Shown here: positions 38,839 to 47,279 of the stretch, in pieces
How positions within the stretch are numbered: position 1 is the stretch's first letter
Layout: each line of letters begins with the position of its first letter
Notes under the pieces: model-generated
Told to the model about the DNA's origin: nothing
Database searches by the model: none
The model's input: only the letters and a program-made list of their open reading frames with translations
Position numbers and translations under genes: made by a program
NCBI RefSeq assembly: GCF_900183975.1
Contig: NZ_LT853882.1
Location: 1,357,501 to 1,421,500, forward strand
Source: Xanthomonas fragariae
GTDB lineage: Bacteria > Pseudomonadota > Gammaproteobacteria > Xanthomonadales > Xanthomonadaceae
Direction: 5' to 3'
Length of the DNA: 64,000 nucleotides

Positions 38839-40905
38839 TCAGAAGAACATGCGCACGCCGAACGAGGCGCTGCGGCCGGGAAGCATCACATCGTCCTTGA
38901 GGAAGGAGGTGTGCACGCGTGCGTCCTGGTTGGTCAGGTTGTTGCCATCCAGGAACACTTCCCACGCCTTGCTGCCGCGGTCCACGTGGTAGGCCAGGTG
39001 CGCATCGACCATGGTGTAGCCGTCGGTCGGGGTTTCGTTCACTGCCACCTTGTCCTGCCGCATGGTGCGGGTGGCGCCGAGCGAGGCGCGCCACTGGTCG
39101 GCATTCCAACGCATCTGCGCACCCAAACGGCCCGGCGCGATACGCGGCAGGTTGCCGCCATCTTTCAAGCGTGCGCGCACGGTGTCGCCGAACACGCGCA
39201 GATCCCACGCGCCGGTGTCGTTGTCGGCCAGATGCAATGTGGCTTCGCCTTCGAAACCGTGGAAGATCGCATCGGCCTGGGTCCATTGGCGGATCGGCAG
39301 GAAGCCGTTGTCTTCTTCGTTAAACCACTGGTTGCCGGTATCGACGATGTAGACGAAGTCGTTGTAGCGGTTGTAGTACGCCGCCACCTTGGCATCCACC
39401 CATGCGTTCTGGAAGTTCAAGCCCAACTCGGCCTGGTTGGCCTTTTCGGTCTTCAGATCCGCATCGCCGATTTCGTAGGCGAGGGTGGCGATATGCGGGC
39501 CGTTGGCGAACAGCTCTTCTTCAGCTGGTGCGCGCTCGGCGTGATCCAGATTGGCGGTCAAACGCCATTGTTCGTTGAAGCGAAAACCGCCACTGGCCGA
39601 GAAACTGGTCGGAGTAAAATCGCGATCCACACCGATGTCGGTTGTGTACTTGACCTTGTCTACGCGTGCGCCGACTTCGGCAGTGACGCGGTCCCAGCTG
39701 TTGCGCACAACGCCGAACACGCCGAGCGAGCGAGCGTCGGTCTTGGGCACGAAGGATTCTTCGCCGACTGCCTGGAACGTGCTGTCGCTACCTTGCAGGC
39801 CAAACGCGGTCTGCCAGCCACCACCGAAGGTGAAGGACGCTTCCACGCGGCCTTCGTTGGCGCGCTTGGTGAACACCGTGCCGACTTCTTCGCCTTCGAA
39901 CTCGGTGTGCGCGTAATCGGTGTGGCCGAAGCTGTAACGCAACGCGCTGCCTTCGCCCCACGGATCGGTCAGCCCGCCCTTGAGGTCGTAGCGGTCCTGC
40001 TGCAGTTTCAGCGACACCCCGCGCTCGCCGATCGATAGATCGCCCGGCTCGCCCGGGTTGCCGTAGTTATCGCGGAAACGCGAGGCCGACAGGCCGACAA
40101 AGCCCCAGTCGCCCGACAGCGAGGCGCCGATTGAGCCCACCTTGGAGTCGATCCAGGAGTTGGCCTGACGACCTTGCGGGGTGTCGTAATCGTTCTGGTT
40201 GCGGTACACGCCGTCGGCATGGATCGACAACCCGCTGCCGTTGCCGGCATCGACGCGGAACATGTCGGTGTTGCCGTCCTTGTCGCCGCCGTCGAAGCGC
40301 ACTTCAGCGCGGCCGCTGAAGCCGTCCACCGGCCTTTCGGCGATGCGTCCGTCGACCACGTTGACCACGCCGCCGATCGCGCCGGAACCGTACAGCAGCG
40401 TGGACGGACCCTTCAGCACTTCGATCTGGTTGGCAAGAAAAGGCTCGATCGCCGGCGAGTGATCCTGGCTGACCGTGGAGACGTCCTGGGTGGACAGGCC
40501 GTCGCGCAGCACTGCTACGCGCGGGCCGTCCAGGCCACGGATGATCGGCCGGCCGACGCCGGGGCCGAAGTTGGAACTCTGCACGCCCGGCAGGCTGGCC
40601 ACGGTTTCGCCCAGGCTAGAACTGCGCACCTCGTCCAGCCGCTCCCCGGCCAGCACTTCGACCGGGCGGCTCAACTCGCCCGCCGCATCGCGCAGCGGGC
40701 TGGCGGTCACTACCACTTTGTCCAGGTCCTTGATATGGCGGCTGCTGGAATGGGTGGCGTCATGGCGTGTGTCGGAGCTGGGCGGGGTCTGCGGATCGGC
40801 ATCTGCCGGCGCGTCCTCGGCCATGGCCAGGGCGGGGGTCAGCAGGCTGGTCAGGGCCAGCGAGAGCGTTGAGCGGCGGAACGAGGAAGCGAGGCTGTGA
40901 GGCAT
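38839..40905 (-). CDS. TonB-dependent receptor, ZnuD-like (probable zinc uptake)
   Basis: 688-residue outer-membrane receptor. Signal peptide MPHSLASSFRRSTLSLALTS to ALAMA. TonB box/plug region LDKVVVTASPLRDAAGELSR near 62, SSLGETVASLPGVQSSNFG and GRPIIRGLDGPRVAVLRDGL. Plug continues QIEVLKGPSTLLYGSGAIGG, then the barrel to terminal GVRMFF. The short plug with SSLGETVASLPGV is characteristic of the ZnuD/PF00593 group described in Neisseria. His/Asp-rich early segment (DTRHDATHSSSRHIKD) could bind metal. It diverges from a MerC-family gene across a Zur-box-like site, supporting zinc-repressed expression. Substrate is inference. Confidence 0.9.
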   Translation of the reverse strand: MPHSLASSFRRSTLSLALTSLLTPALAMAEDAPADADPQTPPSSDTRHDATHSSSRHIKDLDKVVVTASPLRDAAGELSRPVEVLAGERLDEVRSSSLGETVASLPGVQSSNFGPGVGRPIIRGLDGPRVAVLRDGLSTQDVSTVSQDHSPAIEPFLANQIEVLKGPSTLLYGSGAIGGVVNVVDGRIAERPVDGFSGRAEVRFDGGDKDGNTDMFRVDAGNGSGLSIHADGVYRNQNDYDTPQGRQANSWIDSKVGSIGASLSGDWGFVGLSASRFRDNYGNPGEPGDLSIGERGVSLKLQQDRYDLKGGLTDPWGEGSALRYSFGHTDYAHTEFEGEEVGTVFTKRANEGRVEASFTFGGGWQTAFGLQGSDSTFQAVGEESFVPKTDARSLGVFGVVRNSWDRVTAEVGARVDKVKYTTDIGVDRDFTPTSFSASGGFRFNEQWRLTANLDHAERAPAEEELFANGPHIATLAYEIGDADLKTEKANQAELGLNFQNAWVDAKVAAYYNRYNDFVYIVDTGNQWFNEEDNGFLPIRQWTQADAIFHGFEGEATLHLADNDTGAWDLRVFGDTVRARLKDGGNLPRIAPGRLGAQMRWNADQWRASLGATRTMRQDKVAVNETPTDGYTMVDAHLAYHVDRGSKAWEVFLDGNNLTNQDARVHTSFLKDDVMLPGRSASFGVRMFF

Positions 40906-40992
40906 GGAGGGCGGACTCTGTAGTTGTTGCTGTCTATCAATGAGTAGGGCGCAGCTTGGCTACCGGCAGACGGCCGGCGCCCGCGGCTACGC

Positions 40993-41021
40993 GATGCAGT
41001 GATGCAGTGATGCAGTGATGC
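40993..41021. repeat. Octamer tandem repeat GATGCAGT
   Basis: Three full copies and a partial fourth (GATGC) in the intergenic region between the receptor start (40905) and the Zur-box-like site. Copy number could vary by slippage. Confidence 0.8.
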
Positions 41022-41038
41022 GGGGCTGGAGGCTAGTA

Positions 41039-41057
41039 AGATGTTATATTATTCCAC
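41039..41057. promoter_or_regulatory. Probable Zur box
   Basis: AGATGTTATATTATTCCAC resembles the gamma-proteobacterial Zur operator built on TGTTATA-(N)-TATNACA. It lies 28 bases before the MerC-family start codon and 135 bases before the divergent receptor's start. Zur is encoded at 22341-22835. The left half-site is strong, the right half-site imperfect. Confidence 0.65.
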
Positions 41058-41083
41058 GTCGCCTCGAATATCTGCTGGAAGTC

Positions 41084-41500
41084 ATGTCCCTACCGTCTCG
41101 TCGCCATCTGCTCGACCGCTTCGGCGCAACCGGTTCGCTGCTGTGCGCCGTGCACTGTGCTGTGCTGCCGTTGGTCCTGGCCTTGGCGCCGTCGCTGGGA
41201 CTGTCGTTCTGGCTGGGTGAAGGCGTGGAGCTGGCGATCGTGGTGTTCGTGACCTTGCTGGGACTTTTCAGCCTGGTGCTGGGTTATTGCCGCCACAAGG
41301 CGCTGCATGCGTTGACGCTGCTGCTACCGGGCCTGGCGCTGCTGTGGCTTGGCCTGTTGTACGACCCGTTGCATCATTCGGTGGTGCCGCATGCGGTGGT
41401 AATGACCCTGGGCGGTGCGCTGGTCGGTATTGCCCACCTGATCAATCTGCGCCTGAACCATGGGCATGCCCACGTGCACGACGCCAACTGCGCCCATTGA
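41084..41500 (+). CDS. MerC-family inner-membrane protein
   Basis: 138 residues from ATG 41084. Four hydrophobic segments; the first contains GSLLCAVHCAVLPLVLALAP, the Cys-x-x-His-Cys/Pro pattern of MerC transporters. The C-terminal tail NHGHAHVHDANCAH is rich in His and Cys and probably binds metal. No mercury-resistance genes are nearby. The gene faces a ZnuD-like receptor across a Zur-box-like site, so a zinc-related transport or handling role is more likely than mercury uptake (inference). Confidence 0.88.
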   Translation: MSLPSRRHLLDRFGATGSLLCAVHCAVLPLVLALAPSLGLSFWLGEGVELAIVVFVTLLGLFSLVLGYCRHKALHALTLLLPGLALLWLGLLYDPLHHSVVPHAVVMTLGGALVGIAHLINLRLNHGHAHVHDANCAH

Positions 41501-41645
41501 TAGGGACCAACACCACCACTGCGCTCACCGCCAGGCGATCGCGGCCGATTCCTGGAATCGCCATCATACTGCGCGTGCACTCTAGCTTCCGGTGCGCCGT
41601 CCGTATCCTGCTGACGATCGCTTGCCACTTGTTTTCAGCCGTCAT
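41500..41645. repeat. Degenerate MITE-like repeat, copy D
   Basis: Shares CACTGCGCTCACCGCCAGGC and CGGTGCGCCGTCCGTATCC with the repeats at 19591 and 52325. Its ends (AGGGACCAACACC and the complement of GACGGCTGAAAACAAG) are worn versions of theirs. Non-coding. Confidence 0.5.
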
Positions 41646-41812
41646 GAGGGCGGTGAGCTCAATAAGGCTGCCAAGCCCCGGCCAGGCAGGCTACGCGGGC
41701 CGAGGCCGACGTGATAGGCTTGCCGGCCTTGCGCGAGGGCGCCGCCAGCGCAAACCTCGCCAGACCCGTGCCAGCACGGGAATTTTGTATTCACATTCAG
41801 GAGTCGACGAAC

Positions 41813-41995
41813 ATGGGTAAGGGTGACCGCAAGACCGCCAAGGGCAAGCGCTACAATTCCAGCTACGGCAATGCGCGTTCGCACGCGGTGAGCAAGGTTG
41901 TCGTGGGTGCAGCTGCCCCGGTTACCAAGAAGAGCGTGGTCAAGGCCCCGGCCAAGAAGGCTGTAGCCAAGAAGACCGTTGCCAAGGCCGGCTGA
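41813..41995 (+). CDS. 30S ribosomal protein THX family
   Basis: 60-residue very basic protein from ATG 41813 with CAGGAG upstream. MGKGDRKTAKGKRYNSSYGN is the signature of the bacterial THX/PSRP-3-like small-subunit proteins, which bind between 16S rRNA helices in the head of the 30S subunit. The second half is a Lys/Ala/Val repeat (APAKKAVAKKTVAKAG). A strong terminator follows at 42021. The last 56 bases overlap the 3' end of the convergent NPP gene. Confidence 0.9.
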   Translation: MGKGDRKTAKGKRYNSSYGNARSHAVSKVVVGAAAPVTKKSVVKAPAKKAVAKKTVAKAG

Positions 41996-43421
41996 TCCCA
42001 GCCCGCTTGGCGACATCAGAACGCGGCGCTTGCGCCGCGTTTTTCATGTCCGGATCTATCTCCAACCTCAATGGAGCGCTTGCCCACGCCGACGAGCCAC
42101 CATTGGCTGGAGTCGAAACCGGCACCGTGTTTGTTGGCGGCACGCGCAAGGCCGACAGCAGCGTTGCTGGATTGCCATCGTTGGGCGCGGCGGGAATGCC
42201 CAGCAGGCGTGTCATCAGGGCATACACGTCGACGTTGTCAAAGCCCGGCAACATCTTGCCCTGCGCCAGATCCGGGCCTTGCGCCAGGAACACCGCACGC
42301 ATCGACGGCAATGCCGGATCGAAGCCATGCGAGCCGCGCATCTGAGCGCGTGGGCGCTTGGCCAGTTTGTCCGGAAACAGCGCATCCCAGCCTTCGTGCA
42401 TCTGGCACACGATCGGCGGAATGCGCGGGTGCGCGCCGTAGTGCCAGCGCGCAGGCAACTGGGTCTTGCGCCAGCAGTCGTAGTGCGCGTGCGCACCCAG
42501 CAAGCTGGCTTCGGCGCGTACCTGCTGCCCCGGCAACGGATCGAAACCGATCACCTGGCCTTCGGTAACTGCAGTGGCGATGTTCGGCGGCGCGATGTCT
42601 TCCAGGCTGATCGCGTGCCCCGGCGCCACCTCGGCCATGCCATGGTCGGAGACCACGATGATGTTGGCGCGCGCGCGCGTGCCGTGGCGTTGCATGCCGG
42701 CCAGCAGCCGGCCGATCGCGCTATCTACCGCCCGTACGCTGTCGGCATACTCGCGCGATTCCGGGCCGTGGTGGTGGCCGGCCTCGTCCACATGTTCGAA
42801 GTACAGCGTTACCAGGCGATTGGTGTTGGCGCCGGATGCATCGAGCCAGCCCAGCACTTCGTCCACGCGCACGTCGAGATCTGCGCCCTCTTCGTAGTGG
42901 CGCCAACGGGTGGGGCGTATGCCCTGGATCGCCGCCTCGCTACCAGGCCACGACCAGATTGCCGCATGCTGCCCGGTTTTTTCCACGCCCACCCACAGCG
43001 GCTGGCCACCCCACCAGCGCGCATCGCCCACCGCTTCGGGCTTGCTCAGCCAGAAGCTGCCCAGCGCCGGGTCGCGCATGCTGTTATGTACGATGCCGTG
43101 GTGATCCGGGCGCAGGCCGGTGACCAGGGTGTAGTGATTGGGAAAGGTCAGCGATGGATACGATGGCGTCATCCAGCGCGCACGCACGCCCTCGTGGGCG
43201 AGCTGCGACAGGTTAGGCGTGATGCCGCGATCGAGCATGTCTGCACGCAGGCCGTCGATGGAGATCAACAGCAAGGTGTGCGGCGCGCCGCTGTACGCAG
43301 CGTCTGCCATCGCTGCGGCAGTCGGCAACTGCGATGGCGCAGTGCGCGCAGGTGTGTGGGTGCTGCAGGCCGCGAGCAGGGCAATGGCCGCCGCGGCAAG
43401 CACAAAACGTCGATCGATCAT
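41940..43421 (-). CDS. Nucleotide pyrophosphatase/phosphodiesterase (NPP/ENPP family), C-terminally extended
   Basis: Exported lipoprotein (lipobox LLAAC near residue 19) of the alkaline phosphatase superfamily, hydrolysing phosphodiester/pyrophosphate bonds. Two-metal site residues: Asp in LLISIDGLRAD, nucleophile Thr in PSYPSLTFPNHY near 92, EHVDEAGHHHG near 213, VSDHGMAEV near 260, and His in RGSHGFDP near 375. It matches the structurally known X. citri NPP. The catalytic domain ends near LLGIPAAPNDGNPATLL (residue 420). The last 50-60 residues (for example DMKNAAQAPRSDVAKRAG) are simply the antisense of the THX terminator and gene. The original stop was probably lost by a late frameshift or substitution; the enzyme core looks intact. 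Confidence 0.9.
   Translation of the reverse strand: MIDRRFVLAAAAIALLAACSTHTPARTAPSQLPTAAAMADAAYSGAPHTLLLISIDGLRADMLDRGITPNLSQLAHEGVRARWMTPSYPSLTFPNHYTLVTGLRPDHHGIVHNSMRDPALGSFWLSKPEAVGDARWWGGQPLWVGVEKTGQHAAIWSWPGSEAAIQGIRPTRWRHYEEGADLDVRVDEVLGWLDASGANTNRLVTLYFEHVDEAGHHHGPESREYADSVRAVDSAIGRLLAGMQRHGTRARANIIVVSDHGMAEVAPGHAISLEDIAPPNIATAVTEGQVIGFDPLPGQQVRAEASLLGAHAHYDCWRKTQLPARWHYGAHPRIPPIVCQMHEGWDALFPDKLAKRPRAQMRGSHGFDPALPSMRAVFLAQGPDLAQGKMLPGFDNVDVYALMTRLLGIPAAPNDGNPATLLSALRVPPTNTVPVSTPANGGSSAWASAPLRLEIDPDMKNAAQAPRSDVAKRAGISRPWQRSSWLQPSWPGP
42021..42045 (+). terminator. Rho-independent terminator of the THX gene
   Basis: Nine-bp stem ACGCGGCGC/GCGCCGCGT with a two-base loop followed by TTTTTC. 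It lies inside the C-terminal coding part of the convergent NPP gene. Confidence 0.88.
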
Positions 43422-43457
43422 GCCGCCATTTTACGGCGCAGCGATGACGTCGCGAAG

Positions 43458-44003
43458 TCAGCACGTGCGTGTTGCGGAGGCGTCGGCAGACAGATCGTCG
43501 GCGCGTGCGATGTGTCGCGGCGACCAGCCTTCCAACTGCAACAACGCTTGCTTGGTCGGCAGACCACCACCGAAGCCGGTCAGCGCGCCATTGGCGCCGA
43601 TCACGCGATGGCAAGGCAGCACGATCGGCAGCGGATTGCGACCATTGGCGGCACCGACCGCGCGGCTGGCGGCGGGTCGACCTACGGCCTGCGCAAGTTG
43701 CGCATAACTCCAGGTTTGACCGAACGGAATCTGCGCAAGCATGTGCCAGACCTCAAGTTGAAACGGCGTGCCGGTCGGTGCCAGTGGCAGATCGAAGCGA
43801 CGGCGCCTGCCATGCAGATAGTCGAGCAATTGCTCGCGTGCCCCGCGCACCAGCGGTGCGTCGGGATCGTGCACCCAGCGCGCGCGGGCGACCGCGTCGT
43901 AGCGGTTCTGCGCGAACAGGATGCGGTGCACACCTGTGTTGTCGGCAACCACGCTGAGTGCACCGATCGGTGAAGGAAAGGTGTCGTAATGCAACGTGCT
44001 CAT
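43458..44003 (-). CDS. ogt: Methylated-DNA-[protein]-cysteine S-methyltransferase
   Basis: Suicide repair of O6-alkylguanine. 181 residues from ATG 44003, beginning MSTLHYDTFPSPIGALSVVAD. Helix-turn-helix GQTWSYAQLAQAVGRPAASRAVGAANGRNPLP, then acceptor Cys in IVLPCHRVIG near 140. The start ATGA overlaps the TGA stop of the upstream ada-alkA remnant, so the two were one adaptive-response operon. The Ogt itself is intact. Confidence 0.95.
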   Translation of the reverse strand: MSTLHYDTFPSPIGALSVVADNTGVHRILFAQNRYDAVARARWVHDPDAPLVRGAREQLLDYLHGRRRRFDLPLAPTGTPFQLEVWHMLAQIPFGQTWSYAQLAQAVGRPAASRAVGAANGRNPLPIVLPCHRVIGANGALTGFGGGLPTKQALLQLEGWSPRHIARADDLSADASATRTC

Positions 44004-44493
44004 AAACGGGTGTCCTTGCGATCGACGGCGAGATGCCGCAGGTGCAACCCGGCGTAGGCGTGCCAGGATCGCCATGCCTGCGAGCGCGCGCAGCGTGCAG
44101 ATGTGCGCCCAGATCGAACAACCGGCGCACGCGGCGCACGATTTGCGGAATTTGGCGCGGGTTGGTCGCGCCGGGGCGCAGCGACAATTCCGCACGCTGC
44201 GGCGCTGCGCTGACCTGGATCAGCGTCCGATTGCCCGACTTGCCGATCACGTGCCGATAGCCGCCATCGTCGATCTGCTCGATCCCCGGAATCGCGCGGC
44301 GCTGCAAAAACGCCAGCATCGCCGGCAGATCCAGTGGCGGACGATAGCTCAGCCGCAACGTGAGTTCGCTGCCAGGCACTTCGGCGCGCTGCCGGTGCTG
44401 CGCACTGCGGTAGACAAACAACCCATCGAAGCGTGCATCGCGCGCCAACCGGGCGCGGGCGCACTGGGTTCGGTCGGGTGTGGAGGTCTGCAT
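44000..44493 (-). pseudogene. Ada-AlkA type adaptive-response gene, heavily deleted
   Basis: Three pieces of a protein of about 480-500 residues remain. (1) ATG 44493: MQTSTPDRTQCARARLARD, then ARFDGLF and in another frame TAVRSTG, the beginning of the Ada zinc/methyl-acceptor domain. (2) The AlkA N-terminal domain, ELTLRLSYRPPLDLPAMLAF to IPQIVRRVRRLFDLG. (3) The last residues AWRSWHAYAGLHLRHLAVDR and KDTRL, the end of the AlkA glycosylase. The AraC-type DNA-binding domain and the glycosylase core with its catalytic Asp are gone. Transcription may still reach ogt. Confidence 0.82.
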
Positions 44494-44849
44494 GGCGCTA
44501 AGTCTATGCGCTCGCCGCACTGCGGGCTGGCCGTTTTCGGACAGTGCTGCGGCCGGCGCCGGTGTCGCGGCGTTGGTGTGGCGGCTGGCCGCGGTGGCCG
44601 ATCTGATGATGACCGTGCCCCATAGCAGCCTGGGTCTGCTGACGATGGAGGAGCTGCGCAAGTACGCTCACGTCCGAGGAGGACGCCACAGCCACTGCCG
44701 ACTGGCCGCCGAGTGCGCCTGCGGCAGCGCCTGCATCCGAGTCGTCCGCCGAACCGGCGCCGGCGCTTGCCAGGGCGACGACTGAGCTTCACACACACCG
44801 CACCGCTCGCTGCCTATTGTCGCTGTAGGTAACGGAGCCGGGGGGCAGC
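44494..44849. other. Intergenic, no convincing gene
   Basis: 356 bases upstream of the ada-alkA remnant. A plus-strand frame (MMTVPHSSLGLLTMEELRK) and an Ala/Glu/Ser-rich frame (TADWPPSAPAAAPASESSA) may be worn gene pieces, but nothing is recognisable. Confidence 0.4.
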
Positions 44850-45098
44850 ATGATCGGGAAGACCAAGGGAATTATGTTGGCGTACTTGCCATCTGCATTG
44901 CTGGTACTGGTTGGCTTCGGTGTCGCCGAGCTCCTGCAGGCGCTCGCAGCAGCGACGCAGGTAAAGTGGCCGGCCACCGTGGCGGCCTGGCTGAGCTTGA
45001 TCGCGCTAATCGCGGCAACCGTGCGCGCGCTGTGGATCAGCTGGCGGCTATGGCGACCGCGTGGCGTTGTGACGGTACCGCCTGCCGGAGAACCCTGA
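44850..45098 (+). CDS. Small two-helix membrane protein
   Basis: 82 residues from ATG 44850, preceded by GGAGCCGGGG. Two hydrophobic segments: MLAYLPSALLVLVGFGVAEL and TVAAWLSLIALIAATVRALW, followed by WRLWRPRG. No family recognised. The next gene begins about 165 bases downstream on the same strand. Confidence 0.65.
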   Translation: MIGKTKGIMLAYLPSALLVLVGFGVAELLQALAAATQVKWPATVAAWLSLIALIAATVRALWISWRLWRPRGVVTVPPAGEP

Positions 45099-45263
45099 GC
45101 CCATCGCCCGAGTGCCGCGAGCCGGTTTTGCGACACGCCGACATAGCGGCGCTCCAGACCGCTTTACGTTGATCGAAAATCATCGACCCGCTCTAAACTG
45201 CAGTGCCCGCCGCAACCTCTGCGGCGGTTCCCATCTGTTCGCTACGCATGAGGTCTCTGCCCG

Positions 45264-45779
45264 ATGTCCCGTCCTCGTCTGCTTGCTGCGCTGCTGTTGG
45301 TTCCCTCATTGGTCTTGGCACAACAGCCGCAGAGTGCGGCGCGTCCGGCTGGTGAGGCACAAGCGCCTGCCGCGCCGGTCGCCAGCCCCGCGCAGCAGGC
45401 GCAGCTTATCAAGCAGGACACCGAGATGACCCAGGCCGCGTTGCGCGTGGCGCAACTGGTCGATGCCAATCAGGTCGCCTCGCTGTGGGATGGTGCCTCC
45501 GCCGTGGCCAAGACTGCGGTCAAGCGCGACGTCTTCGTCAGCCAGATCGGCGCCGAGCGTGCTCGGCTTGGTGCAGTGGTCGGGCGCGGGCAGGGCTCGG
45601 TGACGCGGGTGAAGTACGCCCCCGGTGCGCAGGTACCCGAAGGTCTGTACATCAACGTCGGCTTCCCGACCCGCTTCGCCAAGGCACAACAGCCGGTGCG
45701 CGAGCTGGTGTCGTTCCGTCTGGATGAAGACAAGACTTGGCGGCTTGCCGGCTACAGCCTGCGCACGTCGATCAAGTGA
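45264..45779 (+). CDS. DUF4019-domain exported protein
   Basis: 171 residues. Signal peptide MSRPRLLAALLLVPSLVLA-Q, then an Ala/Pro/Gln-rich linker (to about 45). A DUF4019 core follows: TQAALRVAQLVDANQVASLW, KTAVKRDVFVSQIGAERARLG, VRELVSFRLDEDKTWRLAGY. Probably periplasmic; function unknown. A MAPEG-family gene follows 25 bases downstream on the same strand. Confidence 0.88.
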   Translation: MSRPRLLAALLLVPSLVLAQQPQSAARPAGEAQAPAAPVASPAQQAQLIKQDTEMTQAALRVAQLVDANQVASLWDGASAVAKTAVKRDVFVSQIGAERARLGAVVGRGQGSVTRVKYAPGAQVPEGLYINVGFPTRFAKAQQPVRELVSFRLDEDKTWRLAGYSLRTSIK

Positions 45780-45804
45780 TGCTGCCCCCACCCAGGAGAT
45801 GTGC

Positions 45805-46206
45805 GTGGAACTGACGATCGAACTGCAGATGCTTGGCTGGGCCATGGTGCTTGGGCTGATGCAATTGCTGGCCGCCTCGGCCAGCACGACCGCCCAGCGC
45901 GGCATCAAATGGAATGCCAGCGCACGTGATGATGAGACCAGACCGCTCACCGGCGTTGCCGCGCGGCTGGAGCGTGCATTCCGCAATTACCTGGAAACCT
46001 TTCCGATCTTCGCCGCTGCCGTGTTGGCGGTGAGTGTTGCCGGACGCACGAGTGCAGACACTGCGCTTGGCGTGCAGTTGTACCTGTGGGCGCGGGTGGC
46101 CTATGTGCCGGTGTATTCGGCGGGCATTCCCTACCTGCGCAGCGCGATCTGGGTGGTGTCGTTCTGGGGCATCGTCAAGCTGGTGCGGGCACTGCTGGGT
46201 TGGTGA
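45805..46206 (+). CDS. MAPEG-family membrane protein
   Basis: 133 residues, four transmembrane segments. Landmarks: LTIELQMLGWAMVLGLMQLL, ARDDETRPLTGVAARLERAF, RNYLETFPIFAAAVLAVSVAG (the conserved Arg-Asn and Glu of MAPEG), and LYLWARVAYVPVYSAGIPYL. GTG 45805 is preferred because AGGAG lies 6 bases upstream. An ATG at 45799 is too close to that site. Bacterial MAPEG proteins may have glutathione-dependent activity; the substrate is unknown. Confidence 0.87.
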   Translation: MELTIELQMLGWAMVLGLMQLLAASASTTAQRGIKWNASARDDETRPLTGVAARLERAFRNYLETFPIFAAAVLAVSVAGRTSADTALGVQLYLWARVAYVPVYSAGIPYLRSAIWVVSFWGIVKLVRALLGW

Positions 46207-46761
46207 TGTAATGCGGGTGATGCGCAACAGGGCGCGCAACGCAGGCATGCCCTACACGCGCGCACATACGCAGCACTCGATCCTGTCCTTTGCCGTGCCC
46301 GCACGCATTACAGGCGATCTGGGCTGGCGGGCGCCCAATTGCCCGATTCGCCTTCGGGTTGCAGAGCCAGGGGCGCTTGACTGGGCGTGTGCGTGATGCA
46401 GCGGCTGCCAGGCGCGATATTGGGCGCGATATTGAAGGTGTGCCGCTGTTGCAAGGCTCCGGGCGTGCGCATCGGCTGCCGACGCGGCCGCTGTACCAAA
46501 AGCCACCCATGCGCTGGGCGCGCGGTACGCCGACCAGCGCGCGCCAGCCCGTTTGCTACGGCGTGGCGCATTGCGTGCTGCCCATTCAGTGGCGCCGTTC
46601 AGGCAAGCGATTGCGGGGCATTTGACGCAGGGTTCTGCCTGAAAAGCCGCGGGTCTGAGCAACCGAAGGAGTCGTTACCAGGGCGGCTTGCTTGCCTCGT
46701 CGAGCAATGGGGTCACCCAGGCGCTGCCGGCCTTGCTCACAACTGCGCGACAGTCGCCGCG
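46207..46761. other. Intergenic, no convincing gene
   Basis: About 555 bases. Open frames on both strands are Arg/Ala-rich and unlike known proteins. GGCGCGATATT is repeated in tandem near 46412-46433. Confidence 0.45.
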
Positions 46762-46950
46762 TCAGCTTTCCAGCTCGTGCAACGCCAGCATGCTGCAGCC
46801 GCCGCGTTCGGCATGGTCGCCGCGAATGAACTGCTCCAACCAGAACGGCTGCGCCGGATCGATCGCATTCGAAAAATACAGATAGACATCGTAATCCGGG
46901 TCTTCCTCAAACGGCGCCACGTTGCGCTGGCCGATCTCCACGCCCTTCAT
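46762..46950 (-). CDS. Small hypothetical protein, coupled to S4-domain gene
   Basis: 62 residues; ATG 46950 overlaps the end of the upstream S4-domain gene. Acidic/aromatic: KGVEIGQRNVAPFEEDPDYD, VYLYFSNAIDPAQPFWLEQF, ending LALHELES. It looks like a real, compact cytoplasmic protein, but I do not recognise the family. The coupling suggests a shared role with the S4 protein. Confidence 0.6.
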   Translation of the reverse strand: MKGVEIGQRNVAPFEEDPDYDVYLYFSNAIDPAQPFWLEQFIRGDHAERGGCSMLALHELES

Positions 46951-47189
46951 TCGCTGTGCTCAGCGTCCGGATCCAGCGCCAGCACGCGAATCTCCACATC
47001 GTCCATCTGCACGCGTTGACCGGCGCGGATCTTGGCAGTCTTGCGCAACTCCTGCACACCGTCGACGCTGACCGCACCGCTGGCGACGATCGCCTTGCCC
47101 TGGCCGCCGCTGTCGGCGCTGCCGGTCAGCTTGAGCAACTGGTTGAGTTCGATGTATTCGCCGTCCAGGTCGAATTCCAGGATCTGCAT
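46947..47189 (-). CDS. RNA-binding S4-domain protein (YbcJ-like)
   Basis: 80 residues: MQILEFDLDGEYIELNQLLK, LTGSADSGGQGKAIVASGAV, SVDGVQELRKTAKIRAGQRV. This is the stand-alone S4 domain of the YbcJ/YaaA type, a small alpha-L RNA-binding fold seen in ribosome-associated proteins. The C-terminus (LALDPDAEHSE) overlaps the following small gene. Confidence 0.9.
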   Translation of the reverse strand: MQILEFDLDGEYIELNQLLKLTGSADSGGQGKAIVASGAVSVDGVQELRKTAKIRAGQRVQMDDVEIRVLALDPDAEHSE

Positions 47190-47279
47190 GGTGCGCTCGG
47201 TAACGGAGTTACGGTGATTATCTGTCTTGAGCAGCGGGCAACACCACTGCGCCTTGTCCGGTCGTTACCCGAAACAGCA

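Noticed and set aside
40993..41021. CRISPR-like repeat
   Set aside because: The octamers are head-to-tail without spacers; no cas genes in the window.
41084..41500. Mercury-resistance operon
   Set aside because: Only a MerC-family protein is present; no merA, merT, merP or merR, and the context points to zinc.
46252..46662. 136-codon minus-strand frame
   Set aside because: Arg/Ala/Cys-rich, no ribosome site, no family resemblance; overlaps other equally poor frames.
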